A DNA stretch of 64,000 nt from Aliihoeflea sp. 40Bstr573 (GTDB taxonomy: Bacteria > Pseudomonadota > Alphaproteobacteria > Rhizobiales > Rhizobiaceae). Of the stretch, positions 45,046 through 55,059 are shown piece after piece. The stretch spans positions 1 to 64,000 of the forward strand of contig NZ_JAAAMH010000008.1 in NCBI RefSeq assembly GCF_024105655.1. Reading direction: 5' to 3'. The notes below the pieces were generated by a model. The model searched no databases and had not been told where the DNA came from. It saw only the letters and a list, made by a program, of their open reading frames with translations. The position numbers and the translations under genes are program-made. The first letter of the stretch is position 1. Every line of letters begins with the position of its first letter.

Positions 45046-45070
45046 CGGACAACAGTTTTGCTGTTATCCG
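45046..45070. promoter_or_regulatory. Putative operator upstream of ugpB
   Basis: CGGACAACAG (45046-45055), TTTTG, CTGTTATCCG (45061-45070): an inverted repeat with nine of ten pairs, 67 bases upstream of the ugpB start. It is the best candidate binding site for a regulator of the operon. Confidence 0.4.
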
Positions 45071-45150
45071 CTGAAACTGGAAACGAAATTTCTCGAAATC
45101 GGCTAAGAGTCAACAGGCGTGCCCTAAAAAATCCGCACTGTGCATAGGGT

Positions 45151-45765
45151 TCAGGCAGGTTTCCAACCGATTTCGACATGGCCTGCATCGGCGGCAACGC
45201 GCGAAAGCCACGCCAAAACGAAAGGAAAGCGCGCCAATTCGAAACCAGCCGTGCCCGCGTCGTGCGTGTAGGCGTAGAGTGCGATGTCGGCCACCGACAC
45301 CGTTTCGCCGGCGAAGAAGGGGGCCTGGCCAAGCCGCTGTTCCATCACGCCAAGCGCCTTGTTCCCGCCGTCCATGAGCGCGGCCATGCGCTTCTCGGTC
45401 GCGAAGGCGGCAAGGTGCGGATACTTGACCAGCGAGCGGCGCACGGCGATCTGCGGCTCGTGGCTGTACTGCTCGAAGAACAGCCACTGATAGGCGAGCG
45501 CCCGCTCATAGGCGTCCGCCGGCAGGAAGCGTGTGCCCTCGGCAAGATGCAGCAGGATGGCGTTGCTCTCGGCAAGGAGCCGCCCGTCCTCGAGTTCGAG
45601 CAGCGGCACCTTGCCGTTGGGGTTCTTCGCCAGGTAATCGGCCGTCTTCGTGCCGCCATCGACGGTCGAAACCTCGACATGGCGGAAGGGCACGCCCAGC
45701 TTGGCGAGCAGCAGGCGCGGCTTGTAGCAGTTGCCGCTGTCCGTCATTCCGTAAAGGGTCAGCAT
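45151..45765 (-). CDS. Glutathione S-transferase family protein
   Basis: The 204-residue protein has the thioredoxin-like N-terminal domain (YGMTDSGNCYKPRLLLAKLG, GKVPLLELEDGRLLAESNAI) and the all-helical C-terminal domain (GETVSVADIALYAY). It is a cytosolic transferase or peroxidase that uses glutathione; the substrate is unknown. ATG 45765 follows GGAGATAG. It is unlinked to the operons on either side. Confidence 0.9.
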   Translation of the reverse strand: MLTLYGMTDSGNCYKPRLLLAKLGVPFRHVEVSTVDGGTKTADYLAKNPNGKVPLLELEDGRLLAESNAILLHLAEGTRFLPADAYERALAYQWLFFEQYSHEPQIAVRRSLVKYPHLAAFATEKRMAALMDGGNKALGVMEQRLGQAPFFAGETVSVADIALYAYTHDAGTAGFELARFPFVLAWLSRVAADAGHVEIGWKPA

Positions 45766-45861
45766 GTCTATCTCCGCTGGTTCGGCGCGAAATTGCCAAG
45801 CCTTGCGGCTGCAAGCGAGCCCGTGCCGGTGATGGATCGATGATTTCGCCTGATGGAGCGC

Positions 45862-46710
45862 TCAGGCCGGACGTCGCAGCGGAATGATCTTGGCGTGCGG
45901 GCGCAACAGTTCGGGCAGGCGCAGCGGGCGCTGCGTGAAGGCGGAACCGGCAAGGAAGGGCGGGGCGAACAAAAAGCCCTGGAACAGGTCGGCGCCGATT
46001 TCGAGCGCGGCCTCGAATTGCGGCGTCGTCTCGACGCCATCGACCATCACCTCGATGCCCTCGGCGTGGAGAAGGACGGTGAGCCGGCTCAAGAGCCCGA
46101 CCGCGTCGGGCGCGCGCGCCACGGTCCGGAACCAGTTTCCGTCGAAGCGCACATAGTCGGGCGAAGCGGCTATCGCGGCGGCGACGCCGGCCGGGTTCGG
46201 CCCGAAATCGCACAGGCCGACGCGAAAGCCTTGCGCGCGCACCGCCCGCGCCTGTTCCGCGGCCGTCGCGACGGCCGGGAACTCGCACCAGATGCGCGGC
46301 GGATCGTAGCCTTCTTCCTCGAGCTCGTCGGTTGCCTCGCGCAGCAGCGCCAGCGCCGCATCGAGCATCGGCTGCGGCATCGCGTCGAGCCGCAGCGCGA
46401 GCGTCGCGGTATCAAGGTCGAGATAGGGCAGGTTTCCGATATGCAGCGCATGGCAAAGGCATTCGAAGACCAGCCGCTCCCGGTCCGCGAGCCGCTCGAA
46501 GAACCGGGCGGGCAGCGCAGGACGCCCGTCGCGGCTCGGCCGCACCAGCGCCCGCGCGCCGACGACCACGAGCCCGCCCTTCTGCAGCCGGTAGACGGGC
46601 TGGTAGGCCGAGCGAAGGACGTGACCGTCGAAATGGCCGAAGGCGAGGCCGATCTCGTCATGGCGGATGAGAGCGCCCACTTCGGTGCGCAGTGCCTCGA
46701 ACGCGCTCAT
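45862..46710 (-). CDS. Degenerate EAL-domain protein
   Basis: The 282-residue protein is an EAL fold without accessory domain, but the catalytic residues are lost: the EAL position reads GARALVRP (51-58) and DDFG is CDFG in VGLCDFGPNP. The fold marks SAYQPVYRL and IEVMVDGVET remain. It is probably inactive as a cyclic di-GMP phosphodiesterase and may bind the nucleotide or a partner. ATG 46710 overlaps the stop of the upstream EAL gene by four bases (ATGA), so they are coupled. Confidence 0.8.
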   Translation of the reverse strand: MSAFEALRTEVGALIRHDEIGLAFGHFDGHVLRSAYQPVYRLQKGGLVVVGARALVRPSRDGRPALPARFFERLADRERLVFECLCHALHIGNLPYLDLDTATLALRLDAMPQPMLDAALALLREATDELEEEGYDPPRIWCEFPAVATAAEQARAVRAQGFRVGLCDFGPNPAGVAAAIAASPDYVRFDGNWFRTVARAPDAVGLLSRLTVLLHAEGIEVMVDGVETTPQFEAALEIGADLFQGFLFAPPFLAGSAFTQRPLRLPELLRPHAKIIPLRRPA

Positions 46711-47666
46711 GTGAGCCGCCGCCTGCCGAAGACCGGCGCGCGCGGGCGGCGAGGCGCAACCGGCAGCGCATCGTGATGGGCGGCGCGCGCATCGGCAGCA
46801 CCGCCGCCCTCCGGCGGAACCATCGGGGCGAGCGCGGGCGGGTCGGGGCGAAAGCGCGTCGGGGCGAGTTCGGGACGCGCGAGCACGAACCCCTGGACCA
46901 TCGACGCGCCGACCTCGGCGGCAACGTCGAGTTGCCAATTTTCTTCGATGCCCTCGAAGACGGTCACGATGCCCTTCTGCCGAAACTCCCCGACCATGAC
47001 CTTAAGCAGCGTCACGCCCGGCTGGGAATCCATCAGTCGAGCTACCCATTTGGCGTCGAACTTGACGATGTCGGGCCGCAACTGCTTGACCCGCTCCATG
47101 TCGGAGCTGTCGGCACCGTAATCGTCCACGGCGACCCGGTAGCCTTCCTGGCGCAGCGCGGCGACGAAATCCTGGAGGGCGGCGGCAGAGTCGGATGGCT
47201 GCTCGGTCACCTCGCAGACGACGTTGGAAAACGGGATGCCTGCCTCTCCAAGTACGATGCGCATTTCGCGCAGCGCCGTATCGACCACCGGCTTCTCGCA
47301 GAACAGCGACGGATCGAAATTGATGAAAAGCGTGATCTGCGGCCCGAACGCGGCTCCGGCGTTGAGGATGTGGAGGTCTCGCGCCAGCGCCTCGACGCGC
47401 AGCCGGTCGATGGCCGGGATTGCGGCGAAGAACTGGCCGGGCGAGGTCGCCTCGCCATCACGGAACGGCCGGATCAGGCCCTCGTAAGCGCGCTGCTTCA
47501 GCCCGTCCGGCTCGAAGGCGAAGATCGGCTGGAACGCGGTCTTGAGGACGTAAGGTCCCCATTGGCCGACGGCGGTGCCGTCGGCTTCGCGCATGATGTG
47601 CGGCAGGCCGAGACTGCGGGCCAAGACGAAGGCGCTCCCTGGGGCGATAAAATGAGGGCCCAGCAT
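46707..47666 (-). CDS. EAL-domain cyclic di-GMP phosphodiesterase
   Basis: The 319-residue protein keeps most EAL determinants: YEGLIR (61-66) as EAL motif, TLFINFDPSLF, CEVTEQ, AVDDYGADSS (DDYG for DDFG) and VFEGIEENWQ. It likely hydrolyses cyclic di-GMP in the cytoplasm. It has a short N-terminus and no membrane segment. The degenerate EAL gene follows with a four-base overlap, suggesting an active/inactive pair acting together. Confidence 0.82.
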   Translation of the reverse strand: MLGPHFIAPGSAFVLARSLGLPHIMREADGTAVGQWGPYVLKTAFQPIFAFEPDGLKQRAYEGLIRPFRDGEATSPGQFFAAIPAIDRLRVEALARDLHILNAGAAFGPQITLFINFDPSLFCEKPVVDTALREMRIVLGEAGIPFSNVVCEVTEQPSDSAAALQDFVAALRQEGYRVAVDDYGADSSDMERVKQLRPDIVKFDAKWVARLMDSQPGVTLLKVMVGEFRQKGIVTVFEGIEENWQLDVAAEVGASMVQGFVLARPELAPTRFRPDPPALAPMVPPEGGGAADARAAHHDALPVAPRRPRAPVFGRRRLT

Positions 47667-47668
47667 AG

Positions 47669-49003
<1,335 letters not shown>

Positions 49004-49171
49004 CACGAACTTCCGCCACGGCGGATAATTGTGATTGAAACATGGCGGGATCGCGTTAGCTTTGGGCTACGCGATCCCGCATTTCTTTCGACGCACCCGA
49101 TGCGTCCGGCGGGCGACAGCCCCTTGTCCGATCGATCGAACGGCAACGGGCAAAAAATCCGAGGGACGACG

Positions 49172-50800
49172 ATGAACGAAGATTCCAAGAGCACCGTCAC
49201 TGTCGACGACATCGACTACGAGGTCGGCCAGGACAACATCCAGGTCATGGGTCTCGACATCCACAATCCGGTCTTCGTGGTGTCCGGCGGCATCATCGTC
49301 GCCTTCGTCATCCTGTCATTGAGCTTTCCGGCCACCACGGAAGAGTTCTTCTCCTGGCTGCGGCCCTGGCTGACGGACAATTTCGACTGGCTCCTGATGA
49401 TTGCCGGCAACCTCTTCGTGCTCTTCAGCCTCGCGCTCATCGTCACCCCGCTCGGCTCCATCCGGCTCGGCGGCGCGGATGCGCGGCCCGACTACGGCTA
49501 TCTCGGCTGGTTCGCGATGCTGTTTGCCGCCGGCATGGGCATCGGCCTGATGTATTTCGGCGTCTCCGAACCGCTGACCCACTATGAATCCGCGCTCGGC
49601 GGCGTGACGAGCGAAGGCGGCGTGCGCACCGACTGGGCGCCGCTCGGCGGAACTGAGGGCGACCCGGGCGCCGCGCAGGCGCTGGCCATGGCCGCCACCA
49701 TCTACCACTGGGGCCTGCATCCCTGGGCGATCTATGCCGTGGTCGGCCTGTCGCTCGCCTTCTTCGCCTACAATCGCGGCCTTCCGCTGACGCTGCGCTC
49801 CGTCTTCTATCCGCTGCTCGGAGAACGCGTCTGGGGCTGGCCGGGCCATGTCATCGACACGCTGGCCGTCTTCGCCACGCTGTTCGGTCTTGCCACCTCG
49901 CTCGGCCTCGGCGCCGAGCAGGCCATGGCCGGGATCGAGTTCCTCTTCGGCATCGAGGCATCCGACGCCAACAAGGTCATCCTGATCGCGTTCATCACGG
50001 CGATCGCGCTCGGCTCTGTTGTTGCCGGACTTGAAGCGGGCGTGAAGCGGCTTTCGGAAATCAACATGGTGCTGGCGCTCATCCTGCTGCTCTTCATCCT
50101 GCTGGCAGGCCCGACCCTGCTGATCGTGACCGGGTTCTTCCAGAACGCAGCCGCCTACGCGACCTACTTCCTGCCGCTGGCCAATCCGTTCGGCCGCGAA
50201 GACGTCAACTTCCTGCATGGCTGGACGACCTTCTACTGGGCGTGGTGGATCTCCTGGTCGCCCTTCGTGGGCATGTTCATCGCCCGCGTCTCGCGCGGCC
50301 GCACGGTGCGCGAATTCGTGACCTGCGTGCTGATCGTGCCGACCCTCCTGTCCATCGTCTGGATGTCGACCTTCGGCGGCGCCGCCATCGACCAGGTCGC
50401 CAATGCAGCCAACGCCGCGCTGTCGGAGGCTTCCAACGACCTGAAGCTGTTCATCATGGCGAATGCCTTCCCGCTGACGCAGATCATCTCCTTCCTCGGC
50501 ATCGTGCTCGTTGTCGTCTTCTTCGTCACGTCGTCCGATTCCGGCTCGCTGGTGATCGACACGATCACCGCCGGCGGCAAGGTCGACGCGCCGGTTGCGC
50601 AGCGCGTGTTCTGGGCGAGTTTCGAGGGCCTGGTGGCGATCGCGCTGCTGCTCGGCGGCGGTCTCGTCTCGCTTCAGGCCGCGGCGGTGGCGACCGGCCT
50701 ACCCTTCGCGCTGCTGCTCGTCGTGATGATGGTTTCGACATGGCTCGGCCTTCGCGGTGAGCGCTATGTCACCACACCCGCCACCACCTCCGCCGGTTGA
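49172..50800 (+). CDS. BCCT-family betaine/choline/carnitine transporter
   Basis: The 542-residue protein has twelve membrane segments and the tryptophan-rich family signature (TTFYWAWWISWSPFVGMFIA) followed by RVSRGRTVREFV, plus ADARPDYGYLGWFAMLFAAGM. It imports a quaternary ammonium compound with sodium or protons, probably for osmoprotection. ATG 49172 follows GAGGGACGAC. The C-terminal tail is short, which argues against BetP-type osmosensing. Confidence 0.92.
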   Translation: MNEDSKSTVTVDDIDYEVGQDNIQVMGLDIHNPVFVVSGGIIVAFVILSLSFPATTEEFFSWLRPWLTDNFDWLLMIAGNLFVLFSLALIVTPLGSIRLGGADARPDYGYLGWFAMLFAAGMGIGLMYFGVSEPLTHYESALGGVTSEGGVRTDWAPLGGTEGDPGAAQALAMAATIYHWGLHPWAIYAVVGLSLAFFAYNRGLPLTLRSVFYPLLGERVWGWPGHVIDTLAVFATLFGLATSLGLGAEQAMAGIEFLFGIEASDANKVILIAFITAIALGSVVAGLEAGVKRLSEINMVLALILLLFILLAGPTLLIVTGFFQNAAAYATYFLPLANPFGREDVNFLHGWTTFYWAWWISWSPFVGMFIARVSRGRTVREFVTCVLIVPTLLSIVWMSTFGGAAIDQVANAANAALSEASNDLKLFIMANAFPLTQIISFLGIVLVVVFFVTSSDSGSLVIDTITAGGKVDAPVAQRVFWASFEGLVAIALLLGGGLVSLQAAAVATGLPFALLLVVMMVSTWLGLRGERYVTTPATTSAG

Positions 50801-50852
50801 ACCGGCGGAGGTGCCGCCTTGCCAGAAGCCGATTTCCATGCCATGCAATAGG

Positions 50853-50886
50853 CGTTCGGGTATTTGACGGCCCGGAGACTGGAACG
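50853..50886 (+). promoter_or_regulatory. Conserved element in cspA leader (copy 1)
   Basis: CGTTCGGG, 8 variable bases, then GGCCCGGAGACTGGAA and CG. The same element occurs at 51333-51366 before the second cold-shock gene. CGGG/CCCG and CGTTC/GAACG can pair into a hairpin. It lies 96 bases before the start codon, so within the leader or promoter. Confidence 0.6.
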
Positions 50887-50981
50887 TTTTGGACGACCTT
50901 TCCCCGATTTCGTGAACTCTCGACGACCGCGACCGCAACCGAACAGCGGCGCACTTCATAATCAGGGCATAGGAGTCCCAC

Positions 50982-51197
50982 ATGAGCAGCCAGAGCGGCA
51001 CCGTTAAGTTCTTCAACACCAGCAAGGGCTTCGGCTTCATCACCCCGGACGACGGCCAGAAGGACGTGTTCGTCCACATTTCGGCGGTTGAAAAGTCCGG
51101 CTTGCGCACCCTCGTCGACGGCCAGAAGGTCACGTTCGACGTCGAGCCGGACCGCATGGGCAAGGGCCCGAAGGCCGTCAACCTTCAGGAAGCCTGA
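50982..51197 (+). CDS. cspA: Cold-shock protein (first copy)
   Basis: The 71-residue single OB-fold protein has the RNA-binding motifs KGFGFI (RNP1) and VFVHIS (RNP2). It binds single-stranded RNA and DNA and melts RNA structure. The leader carries an element shared with the next cold-shock gene, and the strong terminator at 51231 ends the transcript. Confidence 0.95.
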   Translation: MSSQSGTVKFFNTSKGFGFITPDDGQKDVFVHISAVEKSGLRTLVDGQKVTFDVEPDRMGKGPKAVNLQEA

Positions 51198-51230
51198 TCG
51201 CCTCGCAGCAACGCTGCAGGTGAATGTCGA

Positions 51231-51257
51231 AGCGCCGCCACAAGCGGCGCTTTTTCT
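51231..51257 (+). terminator. Intrinsic terminator of the first cold-shock gene
   Basis: AGCGCCGC (51231-51238), loop CACAA, GCGGCGCT (51244-51251), then TTTTCTTT. Confidence 0.9.
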
Positions 51258-51332
51258 TTGTGCGCCGTCAATGCTTCACGCGTGCAGGAAACTTTTTCTT
51301 GCCGAGTGTTTCAAAATGCGGGACAGTCTTGA

Positions 51333-51366
51333 CGTTCGGGCAAATGCCGGCCCGGAGACTGGAATA
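51333..51366 (+). promoter_or_regulatory. Conserved element in cold-shock leader (copy 2)
   Basis: CGTTCGGG, 8 variable bases, GGCCCGGAGACTGGAA, exactly 480 bases after copy 1. A TTGACG word (51330-51335) overlaps its start. It lies about 220 bases before the second cold-shock gene, in a gap of nearly 390 bases that has no other recognisable gene. Confidence 0.6.
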
Positions 51367-51584
51367 GAATGACCGGACCGACAGACCAGACGACCATGAT
51401 CGCTTGCACAGTCCATCCGGCTCGACCGCGACACAAGAGAGCTTCCGACAGGCTCCACCACGCGCTGACCTGTTTCTTCTCCCCCACAAGAGCACAGCCC
51501 AAGCATGCACCCGCCATTGGTGCACCCTTAGGTCATGGGGCCGAACACCCCTGACGCAATCCCGGGAGATGAGGAACCTTTCCC

Positions 51585-51797
51585 ATGCCGCAGAGTGGAA
51601 CAGTCAAATTCTTCAATCACGCCAAGGGCTTCGGCTTCATCACGCCGGATGACGGGCAAAAGGACGTGTTCGTCCACATCTCGGCCGTGCAGGCATCGGG
51701 CCTGCCGGGCCTGGAGGACGGACAGAAGGTGAGCTTCGAGACCGAGCCGGACAAGCGCGGCAAGGGTCCCAAGGCCGTCAACCTCACCGTCGGCTGA
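51585..51797 (+). CDS. Cold-shock protein (second copy)
   Basis: The 70-residue paralogue keeps KGFGFI and VFVHIS and is nearly the same as the first copy, diverging mainly in the loop after VFVHISAV. The two have separate leaders and terminators, so they are expressed from separate transcripts. The leader is long, fitting temperature-dependent structure in the mRNA. Confidence 0.95.
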   Translation: MPQSGTVKFFNHAKGFGFITPDDGQKDVFVHISAVQASGLPGLEDGQKVSFETEPDKRGKGPKAVNLTVG

Positions 51798-51821
51798 CGC
51801 TGACACTGATACGCATTGCTG

Positions 51822-51855
51822 AGCCCCGCGAAGTCCGCTTCGCGGGGCTTTTCCA
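51822..51855 (+). terminator. Intrinsic terminator of the second cold-shock gene
   Basis: AGCCCCGCGAAG (51822-51833), loop TCCG, CTTCGCGGGGCT (51838-51849), then TTTTCC: a perfect 12-bp stem. Confidence 0.92.
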
Positions 51856-51962
51856 TGCGTCTTCATCCGTGATTTGCCGTTCAGCGTCCGTTCATCGAAA
51901 GAGACTTAAATCTTCAAGCAACGCCGGCGATGGATGTGTTTGGGCCGGTCAGGAGTAGAACG

Positions 51963-52385
51963 ATGAACCGCATTGTGAAGACCGCAGCCGTCTCCGCACT
52001 CGTTGCAGTCACGGCGCTCACCGCCGCCCTCCCCGCCAATGCCGGCGAGCGCTGGCGCCATCGCGACCGTGGGAATGGCGGCGACGTCGTCGCAGCCGGC
52101 GTGCTCGGCCTTGCCGCCGGCGCGCTGATCGCCGGCTCGGCCAACAACCGCCCCGTCTACGGCGAGCGCTATTACGATGGCGGCTACGCGCCGCGCCCGG
52201 TCTACCAGCGTCCGGTGCGCGTCTACGAAGAGCGGCGCCCGGTCTATGTCGAGCGCTACGCAACGTTCGAGCCGTGGACCCGCGACTGGTACCGCTATTG
52301 CTCGGACCGCTACCGCTCGTTCGACCCGGACACGGGCACCTTCGTCGGCTATGACGGCGTTCGCCGCTTCTGCGAAGCGAACTGA
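51963..52385 (+). CDS. BA14K-family protein, exported
   Basis: The 140-residue protein has a signal peptide (cleavage after ANA, about residue 27), a glycine/alanine hydrophobic stretch (AAGVLGLAAGALIAGS), an arginine/tyrosine-rich middle (RPVYQRPVRVYEERRPVY) and the BA14K C-terminal core (YRSFDPDTGTFVGYDGVRRF) with paired cysteines. Members are lectin-like immunoreactive envelope proteins in Brucella. ATG 51963 follows AGGAG. A strong terminator follows. Confidence 0.88.
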   Translation: MNRIVKTAAVSALVAVTALTAALPANAGERWRHRDRGNGGDVVAAGVLGLAAGALIAGSANNRPVYGERYYDGGYAPRPVYQRPVRVYEERRPVYVERYATFEPWTRDWYRYCSDRYRSFDPDTGTFVGYDGVRRFCEAN

Positions 52386-52402
52386 AGTTTCACGAATGAG
52401 CG

Positions 52403-52434
52403 AAAAGCCCGCCGGTTGGCGGGCTTTTTTGTTG
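52403..52434 (+). terminator. Terminator after the BA14K gene
   Basis: AAAAGCCCGCC (52403-52413), loop GGTT, GGCGGGCTTTT (52418-52428) and further T. The A-run on the other side makes it able to act on both strands. Confidence 0.9.
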
Positions 52435-52473
52435 GGGGGTGGTGAGGTTTGAGGGCGCTATTTTCTCTGGATT

Positions 52474-52618
52474 GACCCCCACCCTGTATCCCTCCCCACA
52501 AGGGGGAGGGAGTCCGTCGGCATCGCGCACGCCCGTCAATGCACCACCAAGTTTGAGCGATAGGGCGCAACGTCGATGCCCTCCCTCCCCCTCGTGGGGA
52601 GGGATAAAGGGTGGGGTC
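52474..52618. repeat. Long inverted repeat element (copy 2 of 2)
   Basis: Arms of about 37 bases starting GACCCCCACCCTGTATCCC and ending GGGATAAAGGGTGGGGTC match those of the copy at 12682-12836; the central part also shares short stretches (TCAATGCACCACC). It lies between the BA14K gene and a convergent gene. Confidence 0.85.
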
Positions 52619-52641
52619 TCCTTCACGAAAACCCACCCGCC

Positions 52642-53280
52642 TCACACCAGAAACGGATTGTTACGTCGTTCCTCGCCGAACCGTCCGCCCGGCCCGTGGC
52701 CGCAGATGAAGCCGATATCGTCTCCGAGCGGCAGGAGCTTTTCCTTGATCGAGCGGATCAGCTTGTCGTGGTCGCCGCCCGGCAGATCGGTGCGGCCGAT
52801 GGAGCCGGAAAACAGAACGTCGCCGACATGGGCGAACTTGGCGGCACGGTTGTAGAAGACGACATGCCCGGGCGCATGGCCGGGACAATGCAGAACCTCG
52901 AAGACGTGGTCGCCGAAGGACACCTTCTCGCCTTCAGTCAGATACCGGTCGGGCGTGCAGTTGGCCAGGCCATCAATGCCATAGGTGCGCGCCTGATCGG
53001 CAATCCGCGAAAGAAGCGGCGCGTCGGCCTCGTGCGGGCCGATGATGTCGACGCCGAGCGCTTCCTTCAGTTCCATCGCGCCGCCGGCATGGTCGAGATG
53101 GCCGTGGGTCAGCCAGATGGCCTCGATCGTCAGCCCGTTTTCGGCGATGACCTTCGTCAGCGTCTCGACGTCGCCGCCCGGATCGACGACGACACCGCGC
53201 TTGGTCTCCTCGTCGAAAAGGATCGTGCAGTTCTGCTGGAACGGCGTGACGGGGACGATCCCCGCTCTCATCTCACCCAT
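52642..53280 (-). CDS. Metallo-beta-lactamase-fold hydrolase (glyoxalase II-like)
   Basis: The 212-residue protein has the metal motif THGHLDHAGG, the central HCPGHAPGH and the late CGHGPGG, as in short GloC/YcbL-type hydroxyacylglutathione hydrolases. It probably removes acyl groups from glutathione thioesters such as S-lactoylglutathione. The start is ATG 53280. It lies 58 bases after the end of ilvE on the same strand. Confidence 0.88.
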   Translation of the reverse strand: MGEMRAGIVPVTPFQQNCTILFDEETKRGVVVDPGGDVETLTKVIAENGLTIEAIWLTHGHLDHAGGAMELKEALGVDIIGPHEADAPLLSRIADQARTYGIDGLANCTPDRYLTEGEKVSFGDHVFEVLHCPGHAPGHVVFYNRAAKFAHVGDVLFSGSIGRTDLPGGDHDKLIRSIKEKLLPLGDDIGFICGHGPGGRFGEERRNNPFLV

Positions 53281-53338
53281 GTCATTCTCCTCTTGGTCGG
53301 GTCCTAACTGAGGAGAATGCGGGCGGATTGCAAGGTCT

Positions 53339-54232
53339 CTACTCCGCCGCGATGGCGTGCTTGGGCTGCACCTCGGCCGAATAGTCGTTCATCAGCGTGC
53401 GCGAGATCTCGCCGGGCGTGAAGCGGTAGGGGCCGACTTCGGAGACCGGGGTGACTTCGGCGGCGGTGCCGGTGAGGAAGCACTCCGTAAAGCCTTCCAT
53501 TTCCTCGGGCTGGATCGCGCGCTGGACGACCTCGATGCCCCGGCGCTTGGCAAGGTCGATGACCGTGCGGCGGGTAATGCCGTCGAGGAAGCAGTCCGCC
53601 TCGGGCGTGTGCAGCTTGCCGTCCTGGACGAAGAACACGTTGGCGCCGGTCGCCTCGGCGACGCGCCCGCGCCAGTCCAGCATCAGCGCGTCGGCATAGC
53701 CCTTGGCCTCGGCCGCATGCTTGGACAGCGTGCAGATCATGTAGAGGCCGGCGGCCTTCGACTTCGAGGGCGCGGTGCGCGGGTCGGGCCGGCGGTATTC
53801 GGCCAGGTCCAGGCGGATGCCCTTGAGCTTCTGCTCGGGATCGAAATAGCTCGGCCACTGCCAGATCGCGATGGCGCAGTTGATCCGGTTGTTCTGTGCC
53901 GAAACGCCCATCATCTCCGAACCGCGCCAGGCGATCGGCCGGACATAGGCGTCCTGAAAGCCCTGCTTCTTCAAGAGTTCGCGGCAGGCATCGTCGATCT
54001 CGGCGACCGAATAGGGGATCTTGAAGCCGAGCAGGCGCGCGGATTCGTGCAGGCGCTCGGTGTGCTCGGTCAGCTTGAAGATCTCGCCGCCATAGGCCCG
54101 CTCGCCCTCGAACACGGCGCTGGCATAGTGGAGACCGTGGGTCAGCACGTGAATCTTGGCGTCCGCCCATTTGACGAATTCGCCGTTCATCCAGATATGG
54201 CCGTCCAGTTGGTCGAAGGGAACGGATGCCAT
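53339..54232 (-). CDS. ilvE: Branched-chain amino acid aminotransferase
   Basis: The 297-residue fold-type IV PLP enzyme has YASAVFEGERAYGG, VRPIAWRGSEMMG, the region GLYMICTLSKHAAEAKGYAD with the catalytic lysine, and RVAEATGANVFFV. It makes the last step of leucine, isoleucine and valine synthesis. ATG 54232 follows GGGAGGT; a frame reaching 54322 adds 30 residues that do not fit. It diverges from petP with a long palindrome between. Confidence 0.93.
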   Translation of the reverse strand: MASVPFDQLDGHIWMNGEFVKWADAKIHVLTHGLHYASAVFEGERAYGGEIFKLTEHTERLHESARLLGFKIPYSVAEIDDACRELLKKQGFQDAYVRPIAWRGSEMMGVSAQNNRINCAIAIWQWPSYFDPEQKLKGIRLDLAEYRRPDPRTAPSKSKAAGLYMICTLSKHAAEAKGYADALMLDWRGRVAEATGANVFFVQDGKLHTPEADCFLDGITRRTVIDLAKRRGIEVVQRAIQPEEMEGFTECFLTGTAAEVTPVSEVGPYRFTPGEISRTLMNDYSAEVQPKHAIAAE

Positions 54233-54410
54233 GGTAACCTCCCGCGGGTCTTTGCCCTTGATCGTTGAGAGCTGCGTTTGTGTCTTGTCGCGTTCCGCCG
54301 CATTGGCGCGACGGCGTGGCAAATTGAAGGAAATTCCAGAAAAATCCGCTTCCGCTTGCCTTTTCGTTCGTCAATTGGCGAAAAGATTGGCAAAAATTAC
54401 AAGCCCGTGC

Positions 54411-54439
54411 AATTTATGTCAACAAGGCTGACATAAATT
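54411..54439. promoter_or_regulatory. Putative MarR/PetP operator
   Basis: AATTTATGTCA (54411-54421), ACAAGGC, TGACATAAATT (54429-54439): a perfect inverted repeat with 11-base arms. It ends 25 bases before the MarR gene and lies in AT-rich promoter DNA between divergent ilvE and petP. Length and centre fit a MarR-type dimer site. Confidence 0.65.
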
Positions 54440-54464
54440 TCGAATCTGCTAGGCTGACGACACG

Positions 54465-55022
54465 ATGATGGCGAAGAAACCGGCCGAACTGGCCAAAGCG
54501 ATCCGCACCCCGCTGACGGTCGATGACGGCATCGATTTTGCGATGATCGAGCTGTTCTTCTTCGCCTATCGCGATTTCACGTCCGATCCCGATCAGTTGC
54601 TGGCGACCTACGGGTTCGGCCGCGCGCACCACCGCGTGGTCCACTTCGTCAACCGCATTCCAGGCCTCACGGTCGCCGAGCTTCTGGACGTGCTCAAGAT
54701 CACCAAGCAAAGCCTTGCACGCGTCCTCAAGCAGTTGATCGATACCGGCTACATCATCCAGATTCAGGGCCTTCGCGACCGGCGCCAGCGCGAGCTCTAC
54801 CCGACGGCCAAGGGCCGCGACCTTGCCCTGGCGCTGGCCGCGCCACAGTCCCGCCGCATCGCCAATGCACTGACACGCCTTGACGCGCAGGATCGCGGCA
54901 CCATCGAGGCCTTCCTGAAGTCGATGGTCGATCCTGACCTGCGCACCCAGATCGAACAGCTTCCCGGCGGCGCTGGAAACGTGCAGGATAAGGCGATCGC
55001 CGAACCGGAAGCAACGCGATAG
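54465..55022 (+). CDS. petP: MarR-family transcriptional regulator, PetP-like
   Basis: The 185-residue protein is a MarR winged helix: ELLDVLKITKQSLARVLKQL as recognition region and RDRRQRELYPTAKG as wing. It sits directly before petR, as in Rhodobacter capsulatus petPR and in Brucella relatives. In R. capsulatus the pair is needed for expression of photosynthesis and cytochrome genes; the targets here are unknown. The palindrome just upstream suggests self-regulation and control of the divergent ilvE. Confidence 0.85.
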   Translation: MMAKKPAELAKAIRTPLTVDDGIDFAMIELFFFAYRDFTSDPDQLLATYGFGRAHHRVVHFVNRIPGLTVAELLDVLKITKQSLARVLKQLIDTGYIIQIQGLRDRRQRELYPTAKGRDLALALAAPQSRRIANALTRLDAQDRGTIEAFLKSMVDPDLRTQIEQLPGGAGNVQDKAIAEPEATR

Positions 55023-55059
55023 GAAACGACTTTCGGGCGGGGGATCGAAGGGAGCATTC

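Noticed and set aside
50853-51366. Direct repeats as a CRISPR array
   Set aside because: Only two copies, 480 bases apart, in gene leaders; no spacers or cas genes.
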